Source: an uncultured bacterium
GTDB taxonomy: Bacteria; Bacteroidota; Bacteroidia; Bacteroidales; UBA932
Length of the DNA stretch: 64,000 nt
Direction of reading: 5' to 3'
Assembly: GCA_949300025.1 (NCBI GenBank)
Contig: CASGCS010000012.1
Span: forward strand, 1-64,000
Positions 7,366 through 16,218 of this stretch are shown piece after piece. How positions within the stretch are numbered: the first letter of the stretch is position 1; the number at the start of each line of letters is the position of its first letter. Made by a program: the position numbers and the translations under genes. The notes below the pieces were generated by a model. That model made no database searches. It was not told the origin of the DNA and worked only from the letters and a program-made list of their open reading frames with translations.

Positions 7366-10300
7366 CTATTTTTTCAGTTTTGCCTTTGCAGGTTCATCGT
7401 TTTTCTTGGCCATGTTGAGGTCGTACATGAACGGAGTACTGATAAATACAGATGAATAGGCTCCGACCACGATACCGACTATCAGCGCAACGGCAAAGCC
7501 TCTGATAACCTCACCTCCGAAGAGTGCAATGGCAATCATAACCACGAGTGTTGTCATGGTGGTATTTACCGTTCTGGCCAGAGTGCTGTTCAGCGCACCG
7601 TTTACATTTTCCCTCAAGTCGCGTTTAGGATAGAGAGTCCTGTATTCGCGGATACGGTCGAATATGACCACGGTGTTGTTTATCGAGTAACCGATAATCG
7701 TAAGAACAGCCGCAATGAATGTCTGGTCTACGTCGAGGCTGAACGGCAGGATTCCGGTAAAGATTGAGAAGAATCCTATTACTATCAGCGCATCGTGTGT
7801 AAGGCCTATCACACCGCTCAATCCCCATCTCCAGTTCTTGAATCTGTATGCTATGTAGGCGAAGATGGCAAAGAGTGAAAGAAGTACGGCAATGATTGCA
7901 TCACGCTTGATGTCGTTGGCTATCGTAGGCCCTACCTTGTCTGAACTTATGATACCGTTGGGATTTTCCAGAGTTGAGGTAAACTGTGAAAGTGTAATTT
8001 CGTTATCCTTGAAGAAAGGTTTCATTGCATGGAACAGTTTCTCCTCTATCTCCTGGTCCACCTCCGTAGAGTTGTCCTCTACCTTGTATTTTGTAGTCAG
8101 TTTGATCTGGCTTTCGCCTCCGAACTGTTTTACCTCCACGCTCTCGCCGAACTCCTCGTTTGCGGCAACCCTTATATCTTCAGCGGAAACCTCCTGGTCG
8201 AAACGCAACACATAAGTTCTACCTCCTGTGAAGTCTACACCGTAGGTGAATCCCTTGATTGCGATTGAACCGACGCACAGCACAATGACTATCGCAGAGA
8301 TGGTATATGTAATCTTCTTTATACCCAGGAAATTGTATCTGGTATGCTGCATGAAGTCCTTGGAGAATCTGTTGTCGAAGGTAATATTCTTGTTTCTGTT
8401 GAGCAGAGCCTCGAATATGAGCCTTGTTATGAAGATTGAGGTAAGCATTGATGTGATGATACCTATAACCAGTGTGGTGGCGAAACCCTGTACGGGACCT
8501 GAACCGAAGATGTACAGTATTATACCGGTAATGATTGTGGTGAAGTTACCGTCAATAATTGCAGAATATGCATTACTGTATCCCTCTTTTATTGCGGTTC
8601 TCAACGGTTTTCCGGCCCGCAGCTCCTCCTTGATACGCTCATATATTATGACATTGGAGTCTACCGCCATACCAAGGGTCAGCACCAGTCCGGCAATACC
8701 CGGGAGTGTAAGTACGGCCCCGAAGGATGCGAGTGCTCCAAGCAGGAACAGCACGTTGCACAGCAATGCGATGTTTGCCGCAACACCGGCTCCTTGATAG
8801 AATACGAGAATATATATGAGCACGAGCGCAAACGCTATGATGAATGAAACCAGACCGGCGTTGATGGATTCGCTTCCCAGGCTCGGTCCTACAACCTGTT
8901 CCTGAACGATGGTTGCAGGTGCGGGAAGCTTACCTGACTTGAGCACGTTGGCAAGGTCTTCAGCCTCTGTAATCGTGAAGTTTCCTGAAATCTGTGAACG
9001 TCCTCCGGTTATCTCCTGTCTTACGTTGGGATAGGAATATACCATATCGTCGAGGACTATGGCTATCGATTTGCCGATGTTGTCTGCGGTAAGTCTTGCC
9101 CAGATACGTGCACCCTCGGCATTCATGACCATGTCTACTTCAGGTGTGCCGCCTGTGGTGTTGTTGTATGTTACAGACGCGTCGCTTACCATTCCACCGT
9201 CGAGCGGAGCCTTTCCGTCACGGGTGTTCACCTTGATTGCAACCAGGTCATAGTAGATTCCGCTGGCATCGGGCTTTACGCTCCACATGGGAACGAGTTC
9301 GGGAGGGAAGATTGCTCTGATCTGGGGCATCTGCAGATAATCGTTGACAATGGCAGTGTCTCTGTAATTGGCATGTCCTATGCAGGCGCCGGGAACCAGC
9401 TGGTTTCCGTAAACGTTCGGCTGGAGTACTGCAAAGAGAGGATTCTCTTTCATCCATGCCTGCTCGTCTGCAGAGAGAGAGTCTGCTGCGAGAATGTTGC
9501 TCACAAGCGAAGAGTCGCCGGTCGCAGCTGCAACTTCCTGTCCGGCAGCGGCAGATGTAGTATCCTGTTCTGCAAGGATGTCTTTCAGCGCAACATTTGC
9601 CTCAGCGAGGTATGAATAGACTTCGCTGTTGTCGAATGTAGGCCAGAATTCCAGCGAAGCGGTTCCCTGAAGCAGTTTTCTTACACGTTCAGGCTCCTTT
9701 ACACCGGGAAGTTCGACAAGAATACGGCCCGTGTTGCCTATCTTCTGGATATTGGGCTGCGTAACACCGAAACGGTCGATACGGTTTCTCAATACGTTGA
9801 AAGAGTTTGCTATTGCACTTTCAGCCTCTTCCCTTATCACTGTTATGACATCTGCATTGCTTGTCTCGGGTTTGATGCGGTCGCGCATTTCATATGTGCC
9901 GAATACAGACGAGAGCCTCTTTGTGGGGGCAACCTCATTCCAGCTCTGTTCGAAGAGAGTTATGAAATCCTCTCTCGAGGTGAGCTCCTTCTGCTGTGCC
10001 AGTTCGAGAGCCTTCAGGAACTCGGGCGACTGGTTGTTGTCGGCAAGGGCCTTTATGAGGTCTTTGAGCTGCACCTGGAGCATGACGTTCATACCGCCTT
10101 TAAGGTCGAGACCCAGGTTAATCTCCTTCTCTTTGATTTGCTTGTAGGTAAAGCCAAAGAACACCTTCTCGTTTGAAACAGAGTCTATATAGAACCTGTT
10201 TTTAATTTTTGCGATAGAGTCCAGATAGTAGGCTTTGTCCACTTCCGGAACCGCTGCAAACGAAGGGCTGTTTCTCTCTGCCTCCACAGCGGCTGCTGCA

Positions 10301-10413
10301 TACTCCTCGGCTTTATTTTCTTGATGTGACGTTGCCCATGTAAACGAAAGCTGATACAGACAGGCCAACGCGATAATGATTGCCAGAAATTTAATGGCTC
10401 CTTTACTTTGCAT
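7366..10413 (-). CDS. secDF: Protein translocase subunit SecDF (fused)
   Basis: A 1015-residue fusion of SecD and SecF, the proton-driven accessory subunits that pull secreted proteins through SecYEG. The first membrane helix is at residues 5-25, then the SecD signature GLDLKGG around 100, a periplasmic P1 domain (to about 500, with a Bacteroidota-specific Ala/Ser-rich insertion near 290), and six helices containing GMAVDSNVIIYERI. The SecF half starts near 690 with GVDFTGG, another periplasmic domain and its helices (TLVVMIAIALFGG). The C-terminal tail is lysine-rich. Fused SecDF is normal in Bacteroidota. It is transcribed alone from a divergent promoter region shared with the PD40/SPOR gene; SecG is encoded 37 kb away. 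Confidence 0.97.
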   Translation of the reverse strand: MQSKGAIKFLAIIIALACLYQLSFTWATSHQENKAEEYAAAAVEAERNSPSFAAVPEVDKAYYLDSIAKIKNRFYIDSVSNEKVFFGFTYKQIKEKEINLGLDLKGGMNVMLQVQLKDLIKALADNNQSPEFLKALELAQQKELTSREDFITLFEQSWNEVAPTKRLSSVFGTYEMRDRIKPETSNADVITVIREEAESAIANSFNVLRNRIDRFGVTQPNIQKIGNTGRILVELPGVKEPERVRKLLQGTASLEFWPTFDNSEVYSYLAEANVALKDILAEQDTTSAAAGQEVAAATGDSSLVSNILAADSLSADEQAWMKENPLFAVLQPNVYGNQLVPGACIGHANYRDTAIVNDYLQMPQIRAIFPPELVPMWSVKPDASGIYYDLVAIKVNTRDGKAPLDGGMVSDASVTYNNTTGGTPEVDMVMNAEGARIWARLTADNIGKSIAIVLDDMVYSYPNVRQEITGGRSQISGNFTITEAEDLANVLKSGKLPAPATIVQEQVVGPSLGSESINAGLVSFIIAFALVLIYILVFYQGAGVAANIALLCNVLFLLGALASFGAVLTLPGIAGLVLTLGMAVDSNVIIYERIKEELRAGKPLRTAIKEGYSNAYSAIIDGNFTTIITGIILYIFGSGPVQGFATTLVIGIITSMLTSIFITRLIFEALLNRNKNITFDNRFSKDFMQHTRYNFLGIKKITYTISAIVIVLCVGSIAIKGFTYGVDFTGGRTYVLRFDQEVSAEDIRVAANEEFGESVEVKQFGGESQIKLTTKYKVEDNSTEVDQEIEEKLFHAMKPFFKDNEITLSQFTSTLENPNGIISSDKVGPTIANDIKRDAIIAVLLSLFAIFAYIAYRFKNWRWGLSGVIGLTHDALIVIGFFSIFTGILPFSLDVDQTFIAAVLTIIGYSINNTVVIFDRIREYRTLYPKRDLRENVNGALNSTLARTVNTTMTTLVVMIAIALFGGEVIRGFAVALIVGIVVGAYSSVFISTPFMYDLNMAKKNDEPAKAKLKK

Positions 10414-10458
10414 TTGTTCGTATGATTTAAAATTTACTTATTCGTTTCAAGTAGGGTG

Positions 10459-10466
10459 CAAATGTA
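10459..10466 (-). promoter_or_regulatory. -7 box of the secDF promoter
   Basis: On the minus strand TACATTTG matches the Bacteroidota -7 consensus TAnnTTTG, about 46 bp upstream of the secDF ATG. It is back to back with the + strand promoter at 10497. Confidence 0.55.
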
Positions 10467-10496
10467 CAATTTTTTCCTAACATATAAAGTATTTCT

Positions 10497-10504
10497 TATC
10501 TTTG
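10497..10504 (+). promoter_or_regulatory. -7 box of the PD40/SPOR gene promoter
   Basis: TATCTTTG matches TAnnTTTG and lies 23 bp before the chosen ATG at 10528. This placement supports that start over in-frame codons further upstream, which would precede the transcription start. Confidence 0.55.
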
Positions 10505-10527
10505 TCCTGTTAATTTCGCGTTTTTTA

Positions 10528-12372
10528 ATGAAAAAACATATAGGTTTATTTATCATATCTTTAACCTTGTTTTCCCTGGGAACTTTGCGTGGCCAGCAAA
10601 ATTCTGCCCGAATGGCGGAGGCCGGGGCGTTGCATGCCGGGTATGAGTTCGGAGAGGCCCTGAAGATATATAACTCCATTCTGGAGCAGACCACGGATTC
10701 ATTGCAGAGGATGGCGCTGGAGCAGAAAATAGTGTTGTGCGAAAACGGGCTCTCCCTGCTGGAATATGCAGACAGTCCCACTGTTGTTGCCAGGGAACGC
10801 TTCTCAAAGGAAGATTTCTTTTTGCATTATCCGGGATTTGCCGACAGTTCATGGGCTCTGATGCCCTCTTCTCTTTTTGTGACCGACAGCGTTCAAAAAA
10901 AGTCGTTCGTATATTTTCCCGAAGGGGCGAAGTCTCTATATTACAGCGCTCCGGACGAAAGCGGCTCATGGAACATCTACCGTACCGAGCAGTTGAACGA
11001 TACCCTGTGGAGCGCTCCGGTTGTCATGAATGAAAACATTACATCTCTGGGCAACGAGATTTTCCCAGTGCTGAGTGCAGACGGAAAATCGCTCTATTTT
11101 TCATCCAACGGCCACTACGGTGTCGGCGGATATGACCTGTATGTTTGCGAGTGGGATGAGGAGAGCGGAGACTGGGGCGTGCCGCAGAATCTGGGATTCC
11201 CTTACTCGTCGCCAGGGAACGATTATCTTTTTTACAATACACCCGACGGGAATTTTTCGGTTTTCGCATCTGACAGGCAGACTTCCGGCGATTCTCTTGT
11301 CGTTTATGCCGTACTTTTCGAAAACAAGCCTCTCAAGAAGAGCATGACCCCTTCTGAGGCTGCTGAAATCGCGAAACTGGAAATGACATCTGATGCCGCA
11401 GCTCCGGCGGAGCAGGAGAGAGACAATCTGGACGATGGAAGATACAGTGAATATTCGGCTGCGGTGGAGAATGTAAAGGATGTGGAGGGCAGATTGAATG
11501 CAACGTTGAAAAAACAGCAGCAGAGCAGGGAACTCTACAATACCCTTACCAATGCAGACGATCTGGCGGCGCTCGAAAAGAGGATCGGCGAACTGGAACT
11601 CGAAGTGATAGCCCTGCAGGAGGAACTGGGGAATGCCTCGGTAAGGCTGCAGCAGATAGAAATGGAGTTTCTTTCGCAGGGGATATTCCTGAAAGAACCT
11701 GAAGAGACTGGCGAGGGCGGCGGCAAGCAGAGCTGGGAGGTTCCGGCATTTTCCTTTGCTTCAAATACCCTCGGCAGTGCACCGCACATGAATGTAATGG
11801 AGCCGGTAAAGCCGGTAAATCTTGCATTCAGAATTGAAAGCGAACCGCAGGATCTTGTTCCGCTGGAGGACTTCCCCGGCGGACTGGTCTATCAGATTCA
11901 ACTGTATACACTTACCAAACCGGTCAGCAGCACGAAACTTCTGAAAGGGCTGGCCCCTGTGTTCGAAAGGAAAATATCCGGACGGTATTCCTATTCTGTC
12001 GGAGCTTTCCCTACATATAATGATGCATTGTCCAATTTGAACAAGGTAAGGCGTCTCGGCTTTTCTTCAGCTATAATACGGGCATACAACGACGGAGAGT
12101 TCATGAATACGGCTTCTGCACGGGCGCTGGAGAAGAAAATTGCCTCAAATGTGCTTTATCAGGTTGTAATAGACGGGTATAGCGATGCGCTGCCTCAGGA
12201 AATGCTGACCGTAGTGCGCAGCAATACAAATAAAGACATAGCCAAGGTTTCCGACAGCGGGACAACAAGATTCGTGATAGGACCTTTCGGAAGCAAGGGG
12301 GAGGCGGAAACGCTGGTTGCAGCCCTGAAGGTGGTTTCAGACCAGACGATAACGGTGGAGACGGTGAAATAG
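10528..12372 (+). CDS. PD40 repeat and SPOR-domain envelope protein
   Basis: The start at 10528 (MKKHIGLFIISL) gives a 614-residue protein with a cleavable signal peptide. A short helical/TPR-like region follows (residues about 25-70), then WD40-like PD40 beta-propeller strands with the hallmark LSADGKSLYFSSNG near 195. After that come a coiled-coil segment (about 330-400, with KKQQQSRELYNTL and LELEVIALQEEL) and a C-terminal part with two SPOR-like units (GLVYQIQLYTLTKP and NVLYQVVIDGYSD). SPOR domains bind denuded septal peptidoglycan; PD40 proteins of this type often accompany OmpA-like proteins. A role in envelope or division-site organisation is inferred. Confidence 0.75.
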   Translation: MKKHIGLFIISLTLFSLGTLRGQQNSARMAEAGALHAGYEFGEALKIYNSILEQTTDSLQRMALEQKIVLCENGLSLLEYADSPTVVARERFSKEDFFLHYPGFADSSWALMPSSLFVTDSVQKKSFVYFPEGAKSLYYSAPDESGSWNIYRTEQLNDTLWSAPVVMNENITSLGNEIFPVLSADGKSLYFSSNGHYGVGGYDLYVCEWDEESGDWGVPQNLGFPYSSPGNDYLFYNTPDGNFSVFASDRQTSGDSLVVYAVLFENKPLKKSMTPSEAAEIAKLEMTSDAAAPAEQERDNLDDGRYSEYSAAVENVKDVEGRLNATLKKQQQSRELYNTLTNADDLAALEKRIGELELEVIALQEELGNASVRLQQIEMEFLSQGIFLKEPEETGEGGGKQSWEVPAFSFASNTLGSAPHMNVMEPVKPVNLAFRIESEPQDLVPLEDFPGGLVYQIQLYTLTKPVSSTKLLKGLAPVFERKISGRYSYSVGAFPTYNDALSNLNKVRRLGFSSAIIRAYNDGEFMNTASARALEKKIASNVLYQVVIDGYSDALPQEMLTVVRSNTNKDIAKVSDSGTTRFVIGPFGSKGEAETLVAALKVVSDQTITVETVK

Positions 12373-12398
12373 GCAGAGGTTAAATAGAATATCGGGAA

Positions 12399-12869
12399 AT
12401 GACGGCACTTATAATAACACTGATAGTTGTGGGGCTGGTTCTGCTCATAGTGGAACTTATTCTTGTCCCGGGATTCGGGGTGGCGGGAATACTGGGCGTA
12501 GCTTCCCTGGTGGCTTCATGCTGGCTGGGCTTTTCCCAATCAGGCCCGGAAACGGGTATGCTCATTTTGGCTGTGGAGATAGTGCTTGTCGTGCTTATCA
12601 CGGTAATGGTTCTGCGGTCGAAGACCTGGAAAAAGGCCAGTCTTGATGCATCAATCTCTTCAAGGGTCGATCTTTCTCCGCAGGAAAAGGGGATAGGGAT
12701 GTCAGACAGAGGCGTTGCGGTAACCCGTCTCGCTCCGGCCGGGCAGGTGAAGATCGGAGCGATTCTTACCGAGGCTTTTGCGCGAGATGCAGTCATAGAA
12801 GCCGGTGCACAGATAGAAGTAACTGAAATACAGGATAACAAGATATATGTAAAGGTTGTAGAAGAATAA
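12399..12869 (+). CDS. NfeD-like membrane protein
   Basis: A 156-residue protein with membrane helices at about residues 3-22, 28-45 and 52-72 (one rich in LVELILVPGFG), followed by a small soluble OB-fold domain near 95-156 (GVAVTRLAPAGQVKIG, then IEVTEIQDNKIYVKVVE). That is the short, protease-less NfeD type that partners with flotillin-like proteins. It ends 12 bp before the floA homologue, which fixes the partnership. NfeD/FloA assemblies organise membrane microdomains; the exact role here is inferred. Confidence 0.9.
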   Translation: MTALIITLIVVGLVLLIVELILVPGFGVAGILGVASLVASCWLGFSQSGPETGMLILAVEIVLVVLITVMVLRSKTWKKASLDASISSRVDLSPQEKGIGMSDRGVAVTRLAPAGQVKIGAILTEAFARDAVIEAGAQIEVTEIQDNKIYVKVVEE

Positions 12870-12881
12870 TATTCAGATTAT

Positions 12882-13838
12882 ATGGCACAGGAACTGACTT
12901 ATTTGATATGGATAGGATTGTCTATCATTTTTCTGCTGATTTTCTTATGGTTCTTTCCAATAACGCTCTGGTTTCAGGCGCTTATCTCGGGTGTGAAGAT
13001 TTCGCTGCTCCAACTGGTGCTGATGCGTTGGCGAAAGGTCCCTCCGGGAACTATCGTAATGGCGATGATTACTGGTACGAAGGCCGGTCTTAAATTGAAT
13101 GCCAATGAATTGGAGGCCCATTATCTGGCAAAGGGAAATGTGCCCAATGTGGTGAATGCGCTGATTTCGGCGGACAAGGCTAACATCGCCCTGAATTTTA
13201 ATATGGCTGCGGCGATAGATTTGGCCGGAAGAGATGTCTTTCAGGCGGTGCAGATGTCTGTCAACCCTAAAGTGATAAACACCCCTCCTGTAACGGCAGT
13301 CGCAAAAGACGGCATTCAGCTTATTGCAAAGGCGAGAGTTACCGTAAGGGCCAATATCAAACAGCTTGTCGGCGGAGCCGGCGAAGAGACCGTGCTTGCC
13401 CGTGTTGGTGAAGGTATAGTCTCCTCTATCGGTTCTTCGGAATCGCATAAAATGGTTTTGGAGAATCCCGATTCAATCTCCAAGGTAGTATTGAGAAAGG
13501 GCTTGGATGCCGGTACGGCATTCGAAATCCTTTCGATAGATATCGCGGATATAGATATCGGCAAGAATATCGGTGCAGTGCTGCAGATAGACCAGGCAAA
13601 TGCCGACAAGAATATTGCCCAGGCCCGTGCCGAGGAGAGACGTGCCATGGCTGTGGCTTTGGAGCAGGAGATGAAGGCGAAGGCGCAGGAGGCGAGGGCA
13701 AAGGTGATAGAGGCTGAGGTAGAGGTACCTTTGGCTATTGCCGAGGCATTCAGGAAAGGCAACCTCGGGGTCATGGATTATTATAAAATCAAAAACATCC
13801 AGGCCGATACAGAGATGAGGGAAAATATTGCCAAGTAA
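12882..13838 (+). CDS. floA: Flotillin-like protein FloA
   Basis: The 318-residue product has an N-terminal hydrophobic hairpin (about residues 8-30) that anchors it to the inner face of the membrane, then the SPFH-like domain typical of FloA/UPF0365 ([51 protein letters not shown]). A C-terminal Ala/Glu coiled coil follows ([20 protein letters not shown]). Length and order match the family closely. FloA oligomers scaffold membrane microdomains and influence secretion and signalling. It is co-transcribed with the NfeD-like gene and followed 48 bp later by tRNA-Ser. Confidence 0.95.
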   Translation: MAQELTYLIWIGLSIIFLLIFLWFFPITLWFQALISGVKISLLQLVLMRWRKVPPGTIVMAMITGTKAGLKLNANELEAHYLAKGNVPNVVNALISADKANIALNFNMAAAIDLAGRDVFQAVQMSVNPKVINTPPVTAVAKDGIQLIAKARVTVRANIKQLVGGAGEETVLARVGEGIVSSIGSSESHKMVLENPDSISKVVLRKGLDAGTAFEILSIDIADIDIGKNIGAVLQIDQANADKNIAQARAEERRAMAVALEQEMKAKAQEARAKVIEAEVEVPLAIAEAFRKGNLGVMDYYKIKNIQADTEMRENIAK

Positions 13839-13849
13839 AAAAAAATATT

Positions 13850-13857
13850 TATATTTG
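13850..13857 (+). promoter_or_regulatory. -7 box of the tRNA-Ser promoter
   Basis: TATATTTG fits TAnnTTTG and ends 28 bp before the tRNA 5' end. I see no terminator between the tRNA and the folded repeat region after it, so transcription could continue into that region. Confidence 0.55.
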
Positions 13858-13885
13858 TGCTCCCGATAGGTTTATCGTTGGATTG

Positions 13886-13972
13886 GGTGAGATGGGTGAG
13901 TGGCTTAAACCAGCAGTTTGCTAAACTGCCGTACGGGTTTCCGTACCGGGGGTTCGAATCCCCCTTTCACCG
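13886..13972 (+). tRNA. tRNA-Ser(GCT)
   Basis: An 87-nt class II tRNA. The acceptor arm GGTGAGA pairs with TTTCACC with one G-T pair; the anticodon stem-loop is CAGTTTGCTAAACTG with anticodon GCT (reads AGC/AGU). It has a long variable arm (GTACGGGTTTCCGTAC) and T-loop GGTTCGAATCC. The discriminator is G and CCA is not encoded. Its last base is also the first base of the left arm of the perfect 17-bp inverted repeat that follows. Confidence 0.95.
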
Positions 13973-14095
13973 CACAGGATTGCAGCTTGCCGCATTGCGG
14001 CAGGCTGTTGTTGTTTTTATGCCCCGCCAAGCTTGCTTGAGCGGGAGCATAAAACAACAAGCCTCTCCGGATGGAGAGAAGCTGCAATCCTGTGC
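13972..14095 (+). repeat. Branched palindromic element (four-way-junction fold)
   Basis: A perfect 17-bp outer inverted repeat (13972-13988 with 14079-14095; arm GCACAGGATTGCAGCTT) encloses three nearly abutting hairpins. They are GCCGCATTGCGGC (13989-14001), a long imperfect hairpin at 14002-14064 with a palindromic loop CAAGCTTGCTTG, and CTCTCCGGATGGAGAG (14063-14078). Either DNA strand or an RNA copy would fold into a compact cloverleaf. It sits directly at the 3' end of tRNA-Ser. It could be a structured RNA, a mobile palindrome or a protein-binding repeat; nothing in the sequence decides between these. Confidence 0.7.
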
Positions 14096-14149
14096 AAGGG
14101 CCCGCCCGGCAAGGGCACTGGGGATGTCGGAGCAGAGCGACGAAATCCC
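14081..14149 (+). repeat. 69-bp direct repeat, copy 1
   Basis: This copy starts with GCTGCAATCCTGTGCAAGGG and ends with GACGAAATCCC. It matches copy 2 at 14251-14319 at all but one position (A at 14111 versus G at 14281). It contains GGGGATGTCG and CGACGAAATCCC arms that form an internal hairpin, and its 5' end is the right arm of the branched palindrome. Confidence 0.8.
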
Positions 14150-14250
14150 TCTTGGGCCCGCAGGGCGGGGGAATGCACAGCCCGCAGGGCGAGCACAATC
14201 CCCTGGTTGCAGCCGGACAAAAAACAGTTTTCTTTCCGCTTGCGGAAGAG

Positions 14251-14319
14251 GCTGCAATCCTGTGCAAGGGCCCGCCCGGCGAGGGCACTGGGGATGTCGG
14301 AGCAGAGCGACGAAATCCC
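14251..14319 (+). repeat. 69-bp direct repeat, copy 2
   Basis: Near-identical to copy 1, 170 bp downstream. Its left flank is a shorter version of the palindrome: TTGCAGCC (14207-14214) pairs with GGCTGCAA (14250-14257) around a TTCCGC-tt-GCGGAA hairpin. The whole unit therefore seems to have been duplicated and then partly degraded. Confidence 0.8.
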
Positions 14320-14681
14320 CCTGGAGCCAGAGCGAGTCCATGCAAGCCGTCTATGACCATTATGCATATACTGAATCCGTTGTTTTTCAGCCAATCAACA
14401 TCCTTCACATATTAGAATATCGTTTCGTATCTGACATATTTGCACTACAAGATTTTACTCCGGTGTGCGTCCTTTATCATCATCAACCCGAAGAGTCCCT
14501 GTTATTGCACGCAAGTTTGCACCGCATAAGCCTTTAGTTTTTGTTACTTTGGTTTTTATATCTTATAACAGTGGATGTAAATAAATTTGCTCTACTCTTG
14601 GCTTCTGTGTATATTTACCATTCAAGCGTCAGTGTCTGGAAATAAATGTGCGGTTAGGTGTATAATGAAACGGAGACGGGT
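14320..14681. other. Gene-free stretch before the TIR gene
   Basis: The first 20 bases finish the GC-rich repeat block; the rest is AT-rich with no supported gene. I find no exact TAnnTTTG box; near matches are CATATTTG near 14437 and TATATTTA near 14609. The TIR gene's promoter is therefore unclear, and read-through from tRNA-Ser is possible. Confidence 0.5.
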
Positions 14682-16178
14682 ATGGAAAATAATTATGATA
14701 TTTTTTTAAGTTATAGAAGAGATGGCGGATTTGAAACCGCAAAGCACCTGTATGATCTGTTGACAAGAGACGGTTATCGGGTAAGTTTTGACATAGATAC
14801 TCTTCGTTCGGGCGATTTCGATACCGGACTGTTGCAGCGGATTGACTGTTGTACAGATTTTATCATAATTCTTGACAAGGATGTGTTTAGCCGTACTCTG
14901 GATATTACATTCAACAGAAATAGAGACTGGTTGAGAATCGAATTGGCCTATGCGCTGGAGCATGGAAAGAATATAATTCCTGTGATGTTGTCTGGCTTTA
15001 TGGGATTTCCGGATAATCTACCTGCCGACATAGCCGAAATTTGCAGAAAGAATGGCCCTAAATATGATAAATATTATTTTGATGCATTCTACGACAGGCT
15101 TACGGAGTTTCTCTATTCACAACCTAAAATGGCGGGCAGCAACGATGTCAATGGAGAGGATATTTCAAGTTTGGTGGGTTCAGTATTGAAAATTGAAACG
15201 GATACTCCCTGCCGCATCTTTGTAGACGGCTCTGAGCGTTGCATTGCCAAACCATCGGAGACAACACGTCTCGCTCTTCGCGGTGGAAGTTACCGTTTGC
15301 GCTTTGAAAGCATAGAGAATCCTGCTGATAATTTGGAAGATAGAACTTTCAAGATAGATAAGGATGTCGAGGAATGGTATACTGTTGCATTACTGCCTGT
15401 CAGGCAGAAACGTGAAAATCTTGAGAAAATCAGGAGTGAACAAAGAATGCAGAAAGAAAAGAAGAAGAGCGAAACGCAGTGTGGCAGATATAGTCAGTTT
15501 ACTTATTTACAAGAAAAAGTGTTTGATAAACAATTAGTATCCTTTGAGGATAACGGTAAATGGGGCTTGAGAGACAAAGAAACAGGAAATGAAATAGTTC
15601 CTTGTAGATATGACATTATCGGACGCATAAGTGACGGTACGGCGAAGGTCAGGCAGGGTAGGAAATGGGGATTTATTGGAAGAACTGGAAAAGAGATTAC
15701 GCCTTGCATATATGACTACGCAAGAGACTTCTCTAATCTTCGTGCCGCTGTTAGAAAGGGAAGCAAATGGGGATTTATAGATAAGGAAGGCAAGGAAATA
15801 GTTCATTTTATCTATGACTATGCAGATGATTTCTATGGAAACATGGCCAAAGTGAAGAAAGATGGAAAATTTGGGGCGGTTGGTGAGAATGGGAATGAAG
15901 TTGTTCCATGCATCTATGATGAAATAGACAAATTTTCGAGTGGCTTGACACGGGTAAAAAGAAATGGAAGGTATGGATTTATAGACAAAACCGGTAAAGA
16001 GATCACTCCATGTGTCTATGATGAGGCAAGGCCTTTTACTGGGATAAGCCATACAACAATGGTTAGAAAGAAAAATGTATTTGGCCAGTTCGGCCCCTGG
16101 ATAACAATCGGTGCAAACGGTAAAATAATCCTAACAGACAACTCTCGGAAGCAGGGGCCGTCAGGTATGAGAATGTGA
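14682..16178 (+). CDS. TIR domain protein with PEGA-like domain and WG repeats
   Basis: With the ATG at 14682 (a GTG 24 bp upstream is possible) this is a 498-residue protein. Residues 1-145 form a TIR domain: YDIFLSYRR at 5-13, FDIDTLRSGDFD at 36-47, and the catalytic-position Glu87 in DWLRIELAYALE, as in bacterial NADase TIRs. Residues about 165-240 look like a PEGA-type beta domain (CRIFVDGSERC, LALRGGSYRLRF). A short Lys/Glu coiled coil (242-265) follows, then five WG repeats starting near 291, 327, 361, 395 and 429 (for example GRKWGFIGRTGKEITPCIYD) and a degenerate sixth. Bacterial TIR proteins often act as anti-phage effectors; the WG array would be the sensing or partner-binding part. 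It stands alone between two tRNA genes. Confidence 0.85.
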   Translation: MENNYDIFLSYRRDGGFETAKHLYDLLTRDGYRVSFDIDTLRSGDFDTGLLQRIDCCTDFIIILDKDVFSRTLDITFNRNRDWLRIELAYALEHGKNIIPVMLSGFMGFPDNLPADIAEICRKNGPKYDKYYFDAFYDRLTEFLYSQPKMAGSNDVNGEDISSLVGSVLKIETDTPCRIFVDGSERCIAKPSETTRLALRGGSYRLRFESIENPADNLEDRTFKIDKDVEEWYTVALLPVRQKRENLEKIRSEQRMQKEKKKSETQCGRYSQFTYLQEKVFDKQLVSFEDNGKWGLRDKETGNEIVPCRYDIIGRISDGTAKVRQGRKWGFIGRTGKEITPCIYDYARDFSNLRAAVRKGSKWGFIDKEGKEIVHFIYDYADDFYGNMAKVKKDGKFGAVGENGNEVVPCIYDEIDKFSSGLTRVKRNGRYGFIDKTGKEITPCVYDEARPFTGISHTTMVRKKNVFGQFGPWITIGANGKIILTDNSRKQGPSGMRM

Positions 16179-16185
16179 AAAACAA

Positions 16186-16215
16186 AAAGGCAGCCGCAAA
16201 AAACGGTTGCCTTTT
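16186..16215 (+). terminator. Terminator after the TIR gene, also usable by tRNA-Pro
   Basis: AAAGGCAGCCG (16186-16196) pairs with CGGTTGCCTTT (16204-16214) with one G-T pair, followed by TTTT. A-residues on the left side give a T-tail on the other strand, so it may terminate both the TIR gene and the convergent tRNA-Pro. Confidence 0.75.
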
Positions 16216-16218
16216 CTG

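Noticed and set aside
7366..10413. SecD and SecF as two genes joined by a sequencing error
   Set aside because: Fused SecDF is the normal state in Bacteroidota and the joint is in frame with family-like sequence.
14081..14319. Possible CRISPR array
   Set aside because: Only two 69-bp copies with a 101-bp spacer and internal hairpins; no cas genes and no regular array.
13857..14537. Several overlapping open frames in the GC-rich repeat block on both strands
   Set aside because: They run through a tRNA, the palindromes and the repeats, differ in frame, and show no family-like sequence. They stay open only because the region is GC-rich.
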